This document shows positions 41,897-50,045 of a DNA stretch of 64,000 bases, one piece after another; positions within the stretch are counted from its first letter, which is position 1; each line of letters opens with the position of its first letter. The notes under the pieces were generated by a model. That model saw nothing but the letters and a program-made list of their open reading frames with translations, ran no database searches and was not told where the DNA came from. Both the position numbers and the translations under genes were made by a program. The stretch spans positions 1-64,000 of the forward strand of contig CAZCYV010000002.1 in the NCBI GenBank assembly GCA_964503145.1, read 5' to 3'. Source of the stretch: RBG-16-57-11 sp964503145. Lineage in GTDB: Bacteria > Chloroflexota > Anaerolineae > Anaerolineales > UBA4823.

Positions 41897-42982
41897 TTAA
41901 TCTTCTTTTGGCGCAAGGCCCATCTGCCGCGCCTGCTCGAAAGGAATCCCCTCCATGCCGGCGGCTCCAGGGGCAGCCTGATCCAGGGCCGATTCCCAGA
42001 AGGCATCCACTTCCTCGGCTTTGAACTGCCCAGGGCTCAGCTTGCCGATGATCGCCTCCAGGTCTGGCGGCGCAGGTTCGCTGACCGGCTCAACCTTGGC
42101 CGGTGCAGGCGGGGTTGCCTTCGGGGACTGTGGAGGCGCAGCCCAATCCGGCCGGGCATGGCGTAAATCCAGCACCGCCTTGCGCATGGCGCGCTGCAGC
42201 TTCCACAGGCGCTCGGGGTCCCAGGTAGCGCTGGGCGTGACCAATAAAAGCCCAATCGAATAACCGACATGCGTCAGGAAATAAATCGAAGCGGGGCCAA
42301 GAAAGCTGATAAAATCCTGTGGCAGCCCTGTGCCTAGCAACGAAGTCACCCCGGCAGCCGCCCTGCAAATCGCCGCCAGAGAATTAACCAGTTCAACCGT
42401 GCTGCATTCCTCAGGAAAATCGCCCACCTGGGCCAAAATTCGACTCTGCTCATCCAGCAGCGCGACGCAGCTCGCATCGGTCTCCTGGCGCAAATCGGTC
42501 AGGCGATTTTGCAGAAACTGACCCAGCTCGCCGGTGCGCACCGGCCCGGGCAAAGGCGGCGCTTCTTCCACCGCCTGTTGCAGCCTGATCTTCAGCGTCG
42601 GGGCCGGCTCTTTGATGCCCAGCAGGTCCTGCACCTTATCCAGGAAAGGGGGTATTTCGATCGGCTTGAAGAAATAGGCATCCGCGCCGGCCTGAGCGAC
42701 CTTCTGGCGAATATCCTCATCCGTCATCCCCGTAATCAGGATCAGGCGCATGTTTGGGCTGCGCTTGCGGGCGCGGTCTTTGAGCTCCAGGCCATCGATG
42801 CCCGGCAGACGGATATCGGCAATCAGCAAATCGACCGGCTGGCGAGTGACCAGCAGGAGGGCCTCCTCGCCCGAGGGGACCTCGGTGATCTTAAGATCAT
42901 GCCCGAGCGTTTCGAGCGCCGAATGCAACATGCGTCGCACTTCACTCTGATCATCAACGATCAAGACCCGACGGCCAGGCAT
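41897..42982 (-). CDS. Response regulator with receiver domain and C-terminal Roadblock-like region
   Basis: A 361-residue two-domain protein. The N-terminal receiver (1-120) has the phosphoacceptor Asp in 'DLLIADIRLPGIDGLE' and the conserved Lys in 'AYFFKPIEIP'. The middle (about 155-275, 'DASCVALLDEQSRILAQVGDFPEE...GLLLVTP') looks like a Roadblock/LC7-type fold. A Pro/Ala-rich linker and an acidic tail follow. It has no DNA-binding domain, so it probably acts by protein contact, for example on motility or polarity GTPases; no sensor kinase is in the window. AGGGAG precedes the ATG. Confidence 0.75.
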   Translation of the reverse strand: MPGRRVLIVDDQSEVRRMLHSALETLGHDLKITEVPSGEEALLLVTRQPVDLLIADIRLPGIDGLELKDRARKRSPNMRLILITGMTDEDIRQKVAQAGADAYFFKPIEIPPFLDKVQDLLGIKEPAPTLKIRLQQAVEEAPPLPGPVRTGELGQFLQNRLTDLRQETDASCVALLDEQSRILAQVGDFPEECSTVELVNSLAAICRAAAGVTSLLGTGLPQDFISFLGPASIYFLTHVGYSIGLLLVTPSATWDPERLWKLQRAMRKAVLDLRHARPDWAAPPQSPKATPPAPAKVEPVSEPAPPDLEAIIGKLSPGQFKAEEVDAFWESALDQAAPGAAGMEGIPFEQARQMGLAPKED

Positions 42983-43021
42983 TTCTTTCTCCCTGGGATA
43001 CTCCTATGTCAATATACTAAA

Positions 43022-44044
43022 TCAGGTGACCCGGAAGCAGGCCACCCAGTGACCAGGCTTGACTTCCAGAAGCGGCGGCTCAGAGAGCGGGCACTCATCC
43101 ATCACCACCGGGCAGCGGGGGTGGAAACGGCAGCCTTTAGGGGGATTCAGCGGGCTGGGCACGTCGCCCTGGAGAATGATGCGCTCACGCTTCAAGGTGG
43201 GGTCGGGTATGGGGATGGCGGACATCAGCGCCTGGGTATAAGGGTGCAAGGGACTCCGATATAGCTCATCCCGATCGGCAAGTTCGACGATCTTACCCAG
43301 GTACATCACCGCCACACGATCAGAGATATGCTCCACCACGCTCAGATTATGAGCAATGAACAGATAAGTCAGTTGAAATTCCCTCTGCAAATCCTTGAGG
43401 ATATTCAAAACCTGGGATTGAATCGAGACATCCAATGCCGACACCGGCTCATCGGCGACGATGAATTGCGGGCGCAGCGCCAGGGCGCGCGCAATGCCGA
43501 TGCGTTGGCGCTGGCCGCCCGAAAATTCATGCGGATAGCGGCGAGCGTGGTAATCCTCCAGCCCTACTTTTTTGAGAGTATCCATCACGATTGCGTCTTG
43601 CTCTTCCCTTGTACCAATACGATGGATGCGCAGGCCCTCGGCGATCGACTCACCGACCGGAATGCGCGGATCGAGTGACGCATAAGGGTCTTGAAAGATG
43701 ATCTGCATATTGCGCCGCATTTCCTTCAATTCTTTGCCGCGCAGCTTCAATACATCCACCCCTTTGAAGTACACCTCACCCGAGGTCGGCTCGATCAGGC
43801 GCAATATCGTGCGCCCGACGGTGGTTTTGCCACAACCCGATTCTCCCACTAACCCCAGGGTCTCGCCTTCTTTGACGGTGAAACTGACATCGTCGACCGC
43901 CTGCACCCAGGCCACGATGCGTTGTAATAGGCCGGCCCGAACCGGGAAGTATTTGACCAGGTTCTTGACCACCATCAGATCTTTCGAATGATTTCCGCTT
44001 TTCCCCACGCTCGTTGCATCAGCAATTTGTTCACTCATCATCAT
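43022..44044 (-). CDS. Oligopeptide ABC transporter ATPase, OppF/DppF type (system 1)
   Basis: A 340-residue ATPase. Walker A GESGCGKTT, 'IIFQDPYASLDPRIPVGESI', signature FSGGQRQRIGIARAL, Walker B 'FIVADEPVSALD', H-loop 'FIAHNL'. The C-terminal Cys-containing 'GCRFHPRCPVVMDECP' is the family's oligopeptide-specific region. It pairs with the OppD-type ATPase encoded just upstream to drive peptide import. It is the last gene of the system 1 operon. Confidence 0.93.
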   Translation of the reverse strand: MMMSEQIADATSVGKSGNHSKDLMVVKNLVKYFPVRAGLLQRIVAWVQAVDDVSFTVKEGETLGLVGESGCGKTTVGRTILRLIEPTSGEVYFKGVDVLKLRGKELKEMRRNMQIIFQDPYASLDPRIPVGESIAEGLRIHRIGTREEQDAIVMDTLKKVGLEDYHARRYPHEFSGGQRQRIGIARALALRPQFIVADEPVSALDVSIQSQVLNILKDLQREFQLTYLFIAHNLSVVEHISDRVAVMYLGKIVELADRDELYRSPLHPYTQALMSAIPIPDPTLKRERIILQGDVPSPLNPPKGCRFHPRCPVVMDECPLSEPPLLEVKPGHWVACFRVT

Positions 44045-44095
44045 TCTCCGAAAGCCAGGATCATTGCTGTGGGTGTTCGTCCTTCGCCAGCCTCG

Positions 44096-45136
44096 CTACG
44101 CCGCGCTCAATGGCGCCCGGTGATCCTCATAATCCAGGTACAACCAGCAGCGCACCAAATGTCCTTGTTGAATCGAGGTCAACTCAGGTTCCACACGGGT
44201 GCAGATTTCCAGCCCAAACTGCTCGCGCGCTTTACAGCGCGGCGCGAAGCGGCAACCCGGCGGCAGATTGACCAGGTTGGGCACGGTGCCGGGGATGACC
44301 TCCAACTTATCTTTGACCACCCCCAAGATTGGAATCGAAGCAATCAGGCCCTGGGTGTAAGGGTGCAAAGGTTTGGCGAACAATGTCTTGACATCCGTTT
44401 GCTCGACGATGCGCCCGGCGTACATCACGGCGACCTTGTCGGCCATCTCGGCGATCACCCCCAGATCATGGGTGATCAAAATCACTGCGGTTTCCAGTTC
44501 GGTGCGCAGAGCGCGGATCAGATCCAGGATTTGGGCTTGAATGGTCACATCCAGGGCAGTGGTCGGCTCATCGGCGATCAGCAGTTCCGGGTTCAACGCC
44601 AGCGCCATGGCGATCATCACCCGCTGCGCCTGACCGCCGGAGAGCTGGTGTGGGTAGGCCAGCGCCCGGCGGTCTGCATCTGGGATGCCGACCAGTTTGA
44701 GCAACTCAACGGCGCGAGCCCAGTCCTGACCTTTCTTGATTTGGCGGTGGATCTGCAGCACCTCGGCAATCTGGTCGCCGACCTTGAAAACCGGGTTGAG
44801 GCTGCTCTGAGGCTGCTGGAAGATCATCGAGATGCGATTGCCGCGAATATCGGTCATTTCTTTTTCGGAGAGCTTGAGCAGGTCGATACCCTCGAAGAGG
44901 ATCTCGCCGGAGACGATCTTCCCCGGCGGGCTGACCAATCGCATAATCGAAAACGAGGTGACGCTCTTGCCACAGCCCGATTCCCCCACCAATCCCAGCA
45001 CCTCGCCATGCTTGACCGACAGGTCCACCCCGTCCACAGCTTTGACAACGCCGGATTCGGTGTAAAAATAGGTCTTCAAACCTTTGACTTCCAGGATATT
45101 ACTACTATTGCGAGAAGATTGCGGCGCATCAGTCAT
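44096..45136 (-). CDS. Oligopeptide ABC transporter ATPase, OppD/DppD type (system 1)
   Basis: A 346-residue ATPase with Walker A GESGCGKSV, 'MIFQQPQSSLNPVFKVGDQI', signature LSGGQAQRVMIAMAL, Walker B 'LLIADEPTTALDVT', H-loop 'LITHDLGVIAEM', and the oligopeptide C-terminal region 'GCRFAPRCKAREQFGL'. The signature sequence has Ala in place of the usual Met/Arg (GGQAQR), which is a common variant. It works with the OppF-type partner. System 1 order on the minus strand is binding protein, two permeases, a small membrane protein, then OppD and OppF types. Confidence 0.93.
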   Translation of the reverse strand: MTDAPQSSRNSSNILEVKGLKTYFYTESGVVKAVDGVDLSVKHGEVLGLVGESGCGKSVTSFSIMRLVSPPGKIVSGEILFEGIDLLKLSEKEMTDIRGNRISMIFQQPQSSLNPVFKVGDQIAEVLQIHRQIKKGQDWARAVELLKLVGIPDADRRALAYPHQLSGGQAQRVMIAMALALNPELLIADEPTTALDVTIQAQILDLIRALRTELETAVILITHDLGVIAEMADKVAVMYAGRIVEQTDVKTLFAKPLHPYTQGLIASIPILGVVKDKLEVIPGTVPNLVNLPPGCRFAPRCKAREQFGLEICTRVEPELTSIQQGHLVRCWLYLDYEDHRAPLSAA

Positions 45137-45172
45137 TGAGCATACTCCACGAATAGAATAATCGCCCTGCGC

Positions 45173-45706
45173 TCACTCGACCGGGATATTTAGCTTGGCG
45201 AGCGCCTCGCGAAGCGGTTGAGTCGTCTTCAGCGCAGGTGGATTCACCAGGTATTCCTGTCCATCTCCTAAGAAAACCACGTTCAACTCTGAATGGCGAC
45301 CGGTGATCGGAAACAGCATCTGGGTCGGATGCCCGGTATAGAAATTGGCATGCAATTTGACCGGGTGGCTGAAGAATGCTTCCACCGTGACATAACGGGT
45401 ATAGGCATCTCGCAGCGTCTGTTCTCCCATGCCAATCCCGCTCTGCCTCAACACGCCCTGATCCAGGCTCTGACGCACCGCCTCGGCCAGCACCTCATAA
45501 CCAGGATCGCCCACAATCCATTCCGATTTCTCGCCATTGTAATAAACCACGATGCGCACCGGCCGCTCGTCGAAGGAACTGACAAACCACAGCGGATCCT
45601 GCGTGACGAAAAAGATCGTCCCCAGGTAGGTCACCACGATGAACAAGATGACCACCAGGATCATCTTGAAGAGCGTGCCAGTGCGCCCTGGGCGAGTTTG
45701 AGTCAC
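45173..45706 (-). CDS. Hypothetical single-pass membrane protein in oligopeptide operon
   Basis: A 177-residue protein that I do not recognise. It has one N-terminal transmembrane helix (about 13-33, 'MILVVILFIVVTYLGTIFFV') followed by an extracytoplasmic domain of about 140 residues without Cys, rich in beta-forming stretches ('RPVRIVVYYNGEKSEWIV', 'SELNVVFLGDGQEYLV'). It sits between permease and ATPase genes of peptide system 1 with short gaps, so it is cotranscribed and may be an accessory, but no known Opp component looks like this. The start is a GTG with a loosely placed ribosome site. Confidence 0.55.
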   Translation of the reverse strand: MTQTRPGRTGTLFKMILVVILFIVVTYLGTIFFVTQDPLWFVSSFDERPVRIVVYYNGEKSEWIVGDPGYEVLAEAVRQSLDQGVLRQSGIGMGEQTLRDAYTRYVTVEAFFSHPVKLHANFYTGHPTQMLFPITGRHSELNVVFLGDGQEYLVNPPALKTTQPLREALAKLNIPVE

Positions 45707-45734
45707 AGATGTTCAACGATCCTTTGTAATCTGC

Positions 45735-46694
45735 TTAGATTGCCAGGCGCGGATCAAGCGCATCGCGCAGACCGTCGCCGATGAAGTTGATCGACAGAAC
45801 GGTCAAGAAGATCATAAAACCCGGCGAGAGCGCCTGGACGAACAGATATTCCAGCGGCGAGTTGCGCGCCTCGTTGAGCATATTGCCCCAGGTGGGCACC
45901 GGCGGCATGATGCCAAAGCCCAAAAATGAGAGCGCCGATTCGGCGATAATCACCGCGCCAAAGGCCAGCGTGCCGGCGACGATGATCGGCGCCAGTGAAT
46001 TGGGGATCAGGTGGCGAAAGACGATGCGCGATTTGCTCGCCCCCAGCGAGCGCGTCGCCTCGATGAAGTCCTGGCTGCGCAGGCTCAACACCGAACCGCG
46101 CACCAGGCGGGCGTCGCCCATCCAGCCAAAGACCACCAGCACGAAGATGATGATGATCACGCTCAAGTTGGAGCCTAAAAACTCCTGGAATTGGACAAAC
46201 TGGCGCAGGGAACTGGAGAGGATTAACAGCATCGGCAACTGAGGAATGGTCAACATCAGGTCGGTAAAGCGCATCAGCACCGTATCCACCCAGCCGCCAA
46301 ACGCGCCGGAGACTGCCCCAATCAACGTGCCCACCAGTAGGGAGAGCAGGGTCACCACCAACGCCACCCCGAGCGAAATTCGCCCGGCGTAGAGCAGGCG
46401 AGATAAAATATCCCGGCCGAGCTTATCGGTGCCCAGCAGGTGCATCGGCTGGCCAGGCTCTCCAGGGGAATTGATCGGCAGATAAGAGGCGTTCAGGTTG
46501 ATTTCTTCATAAGAGTAGGGGGCAATCCAGGGCGCCAGAATGCAGGCCAGCGTGATCAGCCCCAGAGTGACTAGGCCAAACATGGCCAGTTTGTGCCGAC
46601 GCAGTCGGCTCCAGGCCAGATCCCACTGGCTGACCGGTTTATCAACCTTTTTGATCTTCGCATCCTTCAACAAATCCGCGGTCGCTGTAGCCAT
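45735..46694 (-). CDS. Oligopeptide ABC transporter permease, OppC/DppC type (system 1)
   Basis: A 319-residue permease with an N-terminal OppC-type segment (1 to about 55, 'WDLAWSRLRRHKLAMFGLVTLGLI') and five further helices. 'HLLGTDKLGRDILSRLLYAGRISLGVALV' and the EAA loop 'EATRSLGASKSRIVFRHLIPNSLAPIIV' are the family landmarks. The C-terminal 'NFIGDGLRDALDPRLAI' is diagnostic of the oligopeptide group. It forms the channel with the OppB-type partner encoded 12 bases upstream. Confidence 0.93.
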   Translation of the reverse strand: MATATADLLKDAKIKKVDKPVSQWDLAWSRLRRHKLAMFGLVTLGLITLACILAPWIAPYSYEEINLNASYLPINSPGEPGQPMHLLGTDKLGRDILSRLLYAGRISLGVALVVTLLSLLVGTLIGAVSGAFGGWVDTVLMRFTDLMLTIPQLPMLLILSSSLRQFVQFQEFLGSNLSVIIIIFVLVVFGWMGDARLVRGSVLSLRSQDFIEATRSLGASKSRIVFRHLIPNSLAPIIVAGTLAFGAVIIAESALSFLGFGIMPPVPTWGNMLNEARNSPLEYLFVQALSPGFMIFLTVLSINFIGDGLRDALDPRLAI

Positions 46695-46706
46695 GTTCCA
46701 CCTCTT

Positions 46707-47804
46707 TTAGTTGTACTGGATGCGGGGATCGACAACCGCATATAAAATATCAGCCATCAAGTTCGAAAAAACGGTCAGGAAAGCAGTGATCACCAGCAAA
46801 CCCTGCACGACTGGCCAATCCACATTTGCCACTGCATCAATATACATGCGTCCCATGCCAGGCCAGGAGAAAATCGATTCGGTGATGATCGCGCCGCCGA
46901 ACAGGCCGGGCAACGCCAGCGCCAGCAAAGTAATTAAAGGAATCAGGCTGTTGCGAAAACCGTGCTTCAAGATCACCAGGCGTTCCACCAGACCTTTGGC
47001 GCGAGCGGTGCGCATATAGTCCTGGCGCAGCACCTCCAGCATCGAAGCGCGGGTAAAGCGCGTCCAGGTCGCCATATTGAAGAACGCCAACACCATCACC
47101 GGCAGGGTCACATGCCAAAGCCCATCCAGGATGGCCTTGATCTCCAGCCCCGCCAGGTCGGGATGCTGCCGACCAAAGGAGAAGATACGTTCAATAGCTT
47201 CGATGATATCCCCCGGCATTCCCGTGGTGCGTACTCCGCCCGTCGGGAACAGGTCAAGCTGCACCGCAAAGATCGCCATAGCCATTAAGCCGGTCCAGAA
47301 GGTGGGCATGGAAGTACCGAAAAAGGCCACCGTGGTGGCAACGTAGTCCAATATGGAATATTGCTTCACCGCGGAGATCACCCCAATCGGTATAGCAAAC
47401 AACAAGGCGACGATCAGAGACAGTCCCATTAGCAAGATCGTGTAACCCAACCGCTGGCCGATCATCCTGAGCACCGGCGTCCCTTTCTGCATCGTCCACG
47501 ATTCGCCCCAATCCCCTCTCAAGACTTTGCCCAGCCAGCGGAAATAACGACCCTGATCGAAACGGCATTCCTCCTGCTCGCCAGCGGCATTCACCGGGCA
47601 GTATTGCCCGGGCAAGATGGGCTTATCCAGGTCCAACAGGCGGTTCAGGCGGTCGATCATCGACTTGGTGATGCGCGGATTGCTCAGCGCCAGCATATCG
47701 AAAGGCCCACCGGGCGCCAGGTTGAGCACCAGATAAATCAAAATGGAGATAAAAAATAGCATAACGAAGTTTTGGATGGTCCGGCGGATAATAAAGGTGG
47801 TCAT
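46707..47804 (-). CDS. Oligopeptide ABC transporter permease, OppB/DppB type (system 1)
   Basis: A 365-residue permease beginning 'MTTFIIRRTIQNFVMLFFISILIYLVLNLAPGGPFD', the standard OppB start. The EAA loop is 'YMRTARAKGLVERLVILKHGFRNSLIPLITLLAL', and 'ESIFSWPGMGRMYIDAVANVDWPVVQG' follows. The insert with 'CPVNAAGEQEECRFDQGRYFRW' between the first two helices is longer than in E. coli OppB. The ATG at 47804 (GGAG upstream) fits the family; the frame is open to 47897, but that part lies toward the upstream stem-loop and lacks homology. Confidence 0.92.
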   Translation of the reverse strand: MTTFIIRRTIQNFVMLFFISILIYLVLNLAPGGPFDMLALSNPRITKSMIDRLNRLLDLDKPILPGQYCPVNAAGEQEECRFDQGRYFRWLGKVLRGDWGESWTMQKGTPVLRMIGQRLGYTILLMGLSLIVALLFAIPIGVISAVKQYSILDYVATTVAFFGTSMPTFWTGLMAMAIFAVQLDLFPTGGVRTTGMPGDIIEAIERIFSFGRQHPDLAGLEIKAILDGLWHVTLPVMVLAFFNMATWTRFTRASMLEVLRQDYMRTARAKGLVERLVILKHGFRNSLIPLITLLALALPGLFGGAIITESIFSWPGMGRMYIDAVANVDWPVVQGLLVITAFLTVFSNLMADILYAVVDPRIQYN

Positions 47805-47857
47805 AAATTGCGCTCCAGGGATACCAATCCAGGTCAAAAAACAGATCAAGGTTACCA

Positions 47858-47889
47858 TTTGGGTGGCCCAATCAACTGGGCCACCCAAA
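47858..47889 (-). repeat. Intercistronic stem-loop after the system 1 binding-protein gene
   Basis: A perfect 13-bp stem (47858-47870 with 47877-47889) with a 6-nt loop lies between the binding-protein and OppB genes. On the minus strand it is not followed by a U-run, so processing, stabilisation or partial termination is likelier than full termination. Confidence 0.75.
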
Positions 47890-47950
47890 ATCGCCAATCA
47901 CTCAAGAAGGGACATTGTACCCAGGCCATGTCCCTTCAACGCAAACCAGC

Positions 47951-49876
47951 TTACTTGACCAGCTCCCACTCCCAGGCGTTCCAGCCATCGGCGGCGTACT
48001 GGGTCGGGCCGGGCTTGAAGTTCGAGAAGCCGACGCGCCGGACGTAGACGCGGGTATTGGAGAACAGCGGAATGACCGGGACGTTGGCGGTCCAGATCTG
48101 GTAGAACTCCTCCAGCACCGGCTTGCGCTTCTCGCGGGACAGGCTGACCTCGGGATCGGTCTCATTCAGAGCCAGCAGTTCGTCGGCGCGCGGATCGCAG
48201 AAGCCGGTGTAGTTCTGGCCGGAGTAGCCGTTCTCCTCCGAGGGGATGGCAGCGCAGTTGTACAGACCTAGGTGGCTGGGGTCATCGCCGGTGATCCAGG
48301 TGTAGATGGCAGCCTGGAAGGTGCGCGAGCTCAGCGGGCCGCCCTGGGAGGCGGTGGCGAACAGGCCACGGCCATACAAGAACTGCAGGTTGACGCCCAT
48401 GTTGACCGCTTTGAGTTGCTGCTGGATGACCTGCGCCAGCGCCTGGCGGTCGGCGCGGTCGGTGGTCATCAGGGTGAACTCCAGCTTGGTCGGCGTGCCA
48501 TCGATTTCCTTGGTGCAGGGCAGGGCCGAGCAATCCCAGCCAGCCTCGGCCAGCAAGGCCTTGGCCTTCTCGGGGTCATAGGGGTACTTGTTGTAATTCG
48601 GCGTCCAGGCCCAGGACAGGCCCTCGGGGATGGGCAGATCGGTGGTCTTCTGCTTGCCAAAGTACAGCTTGTCCACCAGCGCCTGGCGGTCGATGGCGTG
48701 GAACATCGCCTGGCGCACTTTTAGATCGTCGAAGGGGAACTTGGTGGTGTTGAGGTCGATGTGCTCCCACTGATAGCCAGGCTCGTACATCACGTCGTAC
48801 AGGCCAGCCGCCTCGATCTTGTCCAGGTCGGGGGCGTTAGCGACGGTCAGACCGCCGGTGCCGGTGACGGCGTCAATTTCGCCGTTTTGCAGCGCAGCGA
48901 TCACCGCAGCGGTCTCGCCAAAGAAGCGGAAGATGATCGTCTTGATCTTGGGTTCGCCCAAGGGGAAGGGCTGGTCGGATTTCTCCAACACCATCTCCTG
49001 GCCCTGCTTCCACTCTTTCAGGTAGTAAGCGCCATCGCCGGGGACGGTCGTCCAGTCGATAGAGCCCTGCTCGGCAGCGGGAACATCGCCGATGACATGC
49101 TCAGGGAGCCAGCCGATGCCGAAGATCCAGTAAACCGGATCAACCACCGGGCCGACCTGATTGGCGTAACCATTGGCCTCATAGTCCGCCTGGAAGGCGG
49201 CGAAGTCCACATTGCCGGTCAGAGTGCCCGCGGCGGCGGCCTTGGCCTGGTTCTCGCTCATGAACTGCACCTTGAAGGTTTTGTCGTCCACGGCAACGAT
49301 GTCATAGATCTTCTCCGTGCCGGTGCGATCCGGAACCTCCATGTTGGGATCCATGATCAGCTTCCAGTTGAAGATCACGTCCTTGGTGGTGACGGGGGTG
49401 CCATCGGTCCAGCGCCAGTCGTCGCGGATTTTGTGGGTGACCTCCAGGAAGCGATCAGCGCCTTCGCCAACGAAGACTGCGCCGCCGTTTTCCAGGGTCG
49501 GCACGTCGCCTTCGCAGCCCAGGTTGATCCACTCAGCCTTCTCATTCTGGCCCATGCAGCCCACCTGCCAGGCCGAGTTAACGATGGTGCGGGCCATCAT
49601 CGAGCCGATCAGGGGATGCAGTGTATCCGGCTCCTGCTGCAGCGCCAGGACGACGGTGTCGGCAGGCTTTGGCTCAGGCGTGGGCGGCGGAGCGGTAGGC
49701 GGGACGGGGGTCGCAGTGACGACAACTTCCTGAACCTGTGGCGTGCCCTCGACGATCACTTCTTGAGTGACGACGACGGTCTGTACCACAGGCTGGGGCG
49801 TCGTGCAGGCGCCAAGCACCATGCTCAGAGCCAGCAAGACACTGAAGACCATGAACAGCTTATGTTGACCTTTCAT
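47951..49876 (-). CDS. Oligopeptide ABC transporter substrate-binding lipoprotein, family 5 (system 1)
   Basis: A 641-residue family-5 extracellular binding protein. Signal peptide and lipobox LGAC (Cys at about 24) are followed by a Pro/Thr-rich linker ('PVPPTAPPPTPEP') and the body, including 'RDDWRWTDGTPVTTKDVIFNWKLIMDP' and 'KVRQAMFHAIDRQALVDKLYFG'. The length exceeds E. coli OppA by about 100 residues. It likely supplies extracellular peptides to the OppB/C permeases. The start has a GGAGGAG ribosome site, and a separate 12-base anti-SD match lies about 85 bases upstream. Confidence 0.93.
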   Translation of the reverse strand: MKGQHKLFMVFSVLLALSMVLGACTTPQPVVQTVVVTQEVIVEGTPQVQEVVVTATPVPPTAPPPTPEPKPADTVVLALQQEPDTLHPLIGSMMARTIVNSAWQVGCMGQNEKAEWINLGCEGDVPTLENGGAVFVGEGADRFLEVTHKIRDDWRWTDGTPVTTKDVIFNWKLIMDPNMEVPDRTGTEKIYDIVAVDDKTFKVQFMSENQAKAAAAGTLTGNVDFAAFQADYEANGYANQVGPVVDPVYWIFGIGWLPEHVIGDVPAAEQGSIDWTTVPGDGAYYLKEWKQGQEMVLEKSDQPFPLGEPKIKTIIFRFFGETAAVIAALQNGEIDAVTGTGGLTVANAPDLDKIEAAGLYDVMYEPGYQWEHIDLNTTKFPFDDLKVRQAMFHAIDRQALVDKLYFGKQKTTDLPIPEGLSWAWTPNYNKYPYDPEKAKALLAEAGWDCSALPCTKEIDGTPTKLEFTLMTTDRADRQALAQVIQQQLKAVNMGVNLQFLYGRGLFATASQGGPLSSRTFQAAIYTWITGDDPSHLGLYNCAAIPSEENGYSGQNYTGFCDPRADELLALNETDPEVSLSREKRKPVLEEFYQIWTANVPVIPLFSNTRVYVRRVGFSNFKPGPTQYAADGWNAWEWELVK

Positions 49877-49961
49877 TGTTCTCCTCCAGATGTTAAGTTA
49901 GCTTGTAACACGAATGGAAACGTTCAAGGGATATTGGATATGGTATTGTGTGCTTGGGCCT

Positions 49962-49973
49962 ACCACCTCCTTT
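49962..49973 (-). promoter_or_regulatory. Distant extended Shine-Dalgarno-like motif upstream of binding protein 1
   Basis: On the minus strand AAAGGAGGTGGT, a near-complete complement of the 16S rRNA 3' end, lies 85 bases before the start codon. The same 12-mer lies 88 bases before the system 2 binding-protein start. No good start codon lies 5-10 bases after it. Confidence 0.45.
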
Positions 49974-50045
49974 GGCAGTCTCAAGGTTGCCAGCCAGAAC
50001 AGTCGCAACATAGACCACGAATAATCATACCATGTTTTCAAATTT

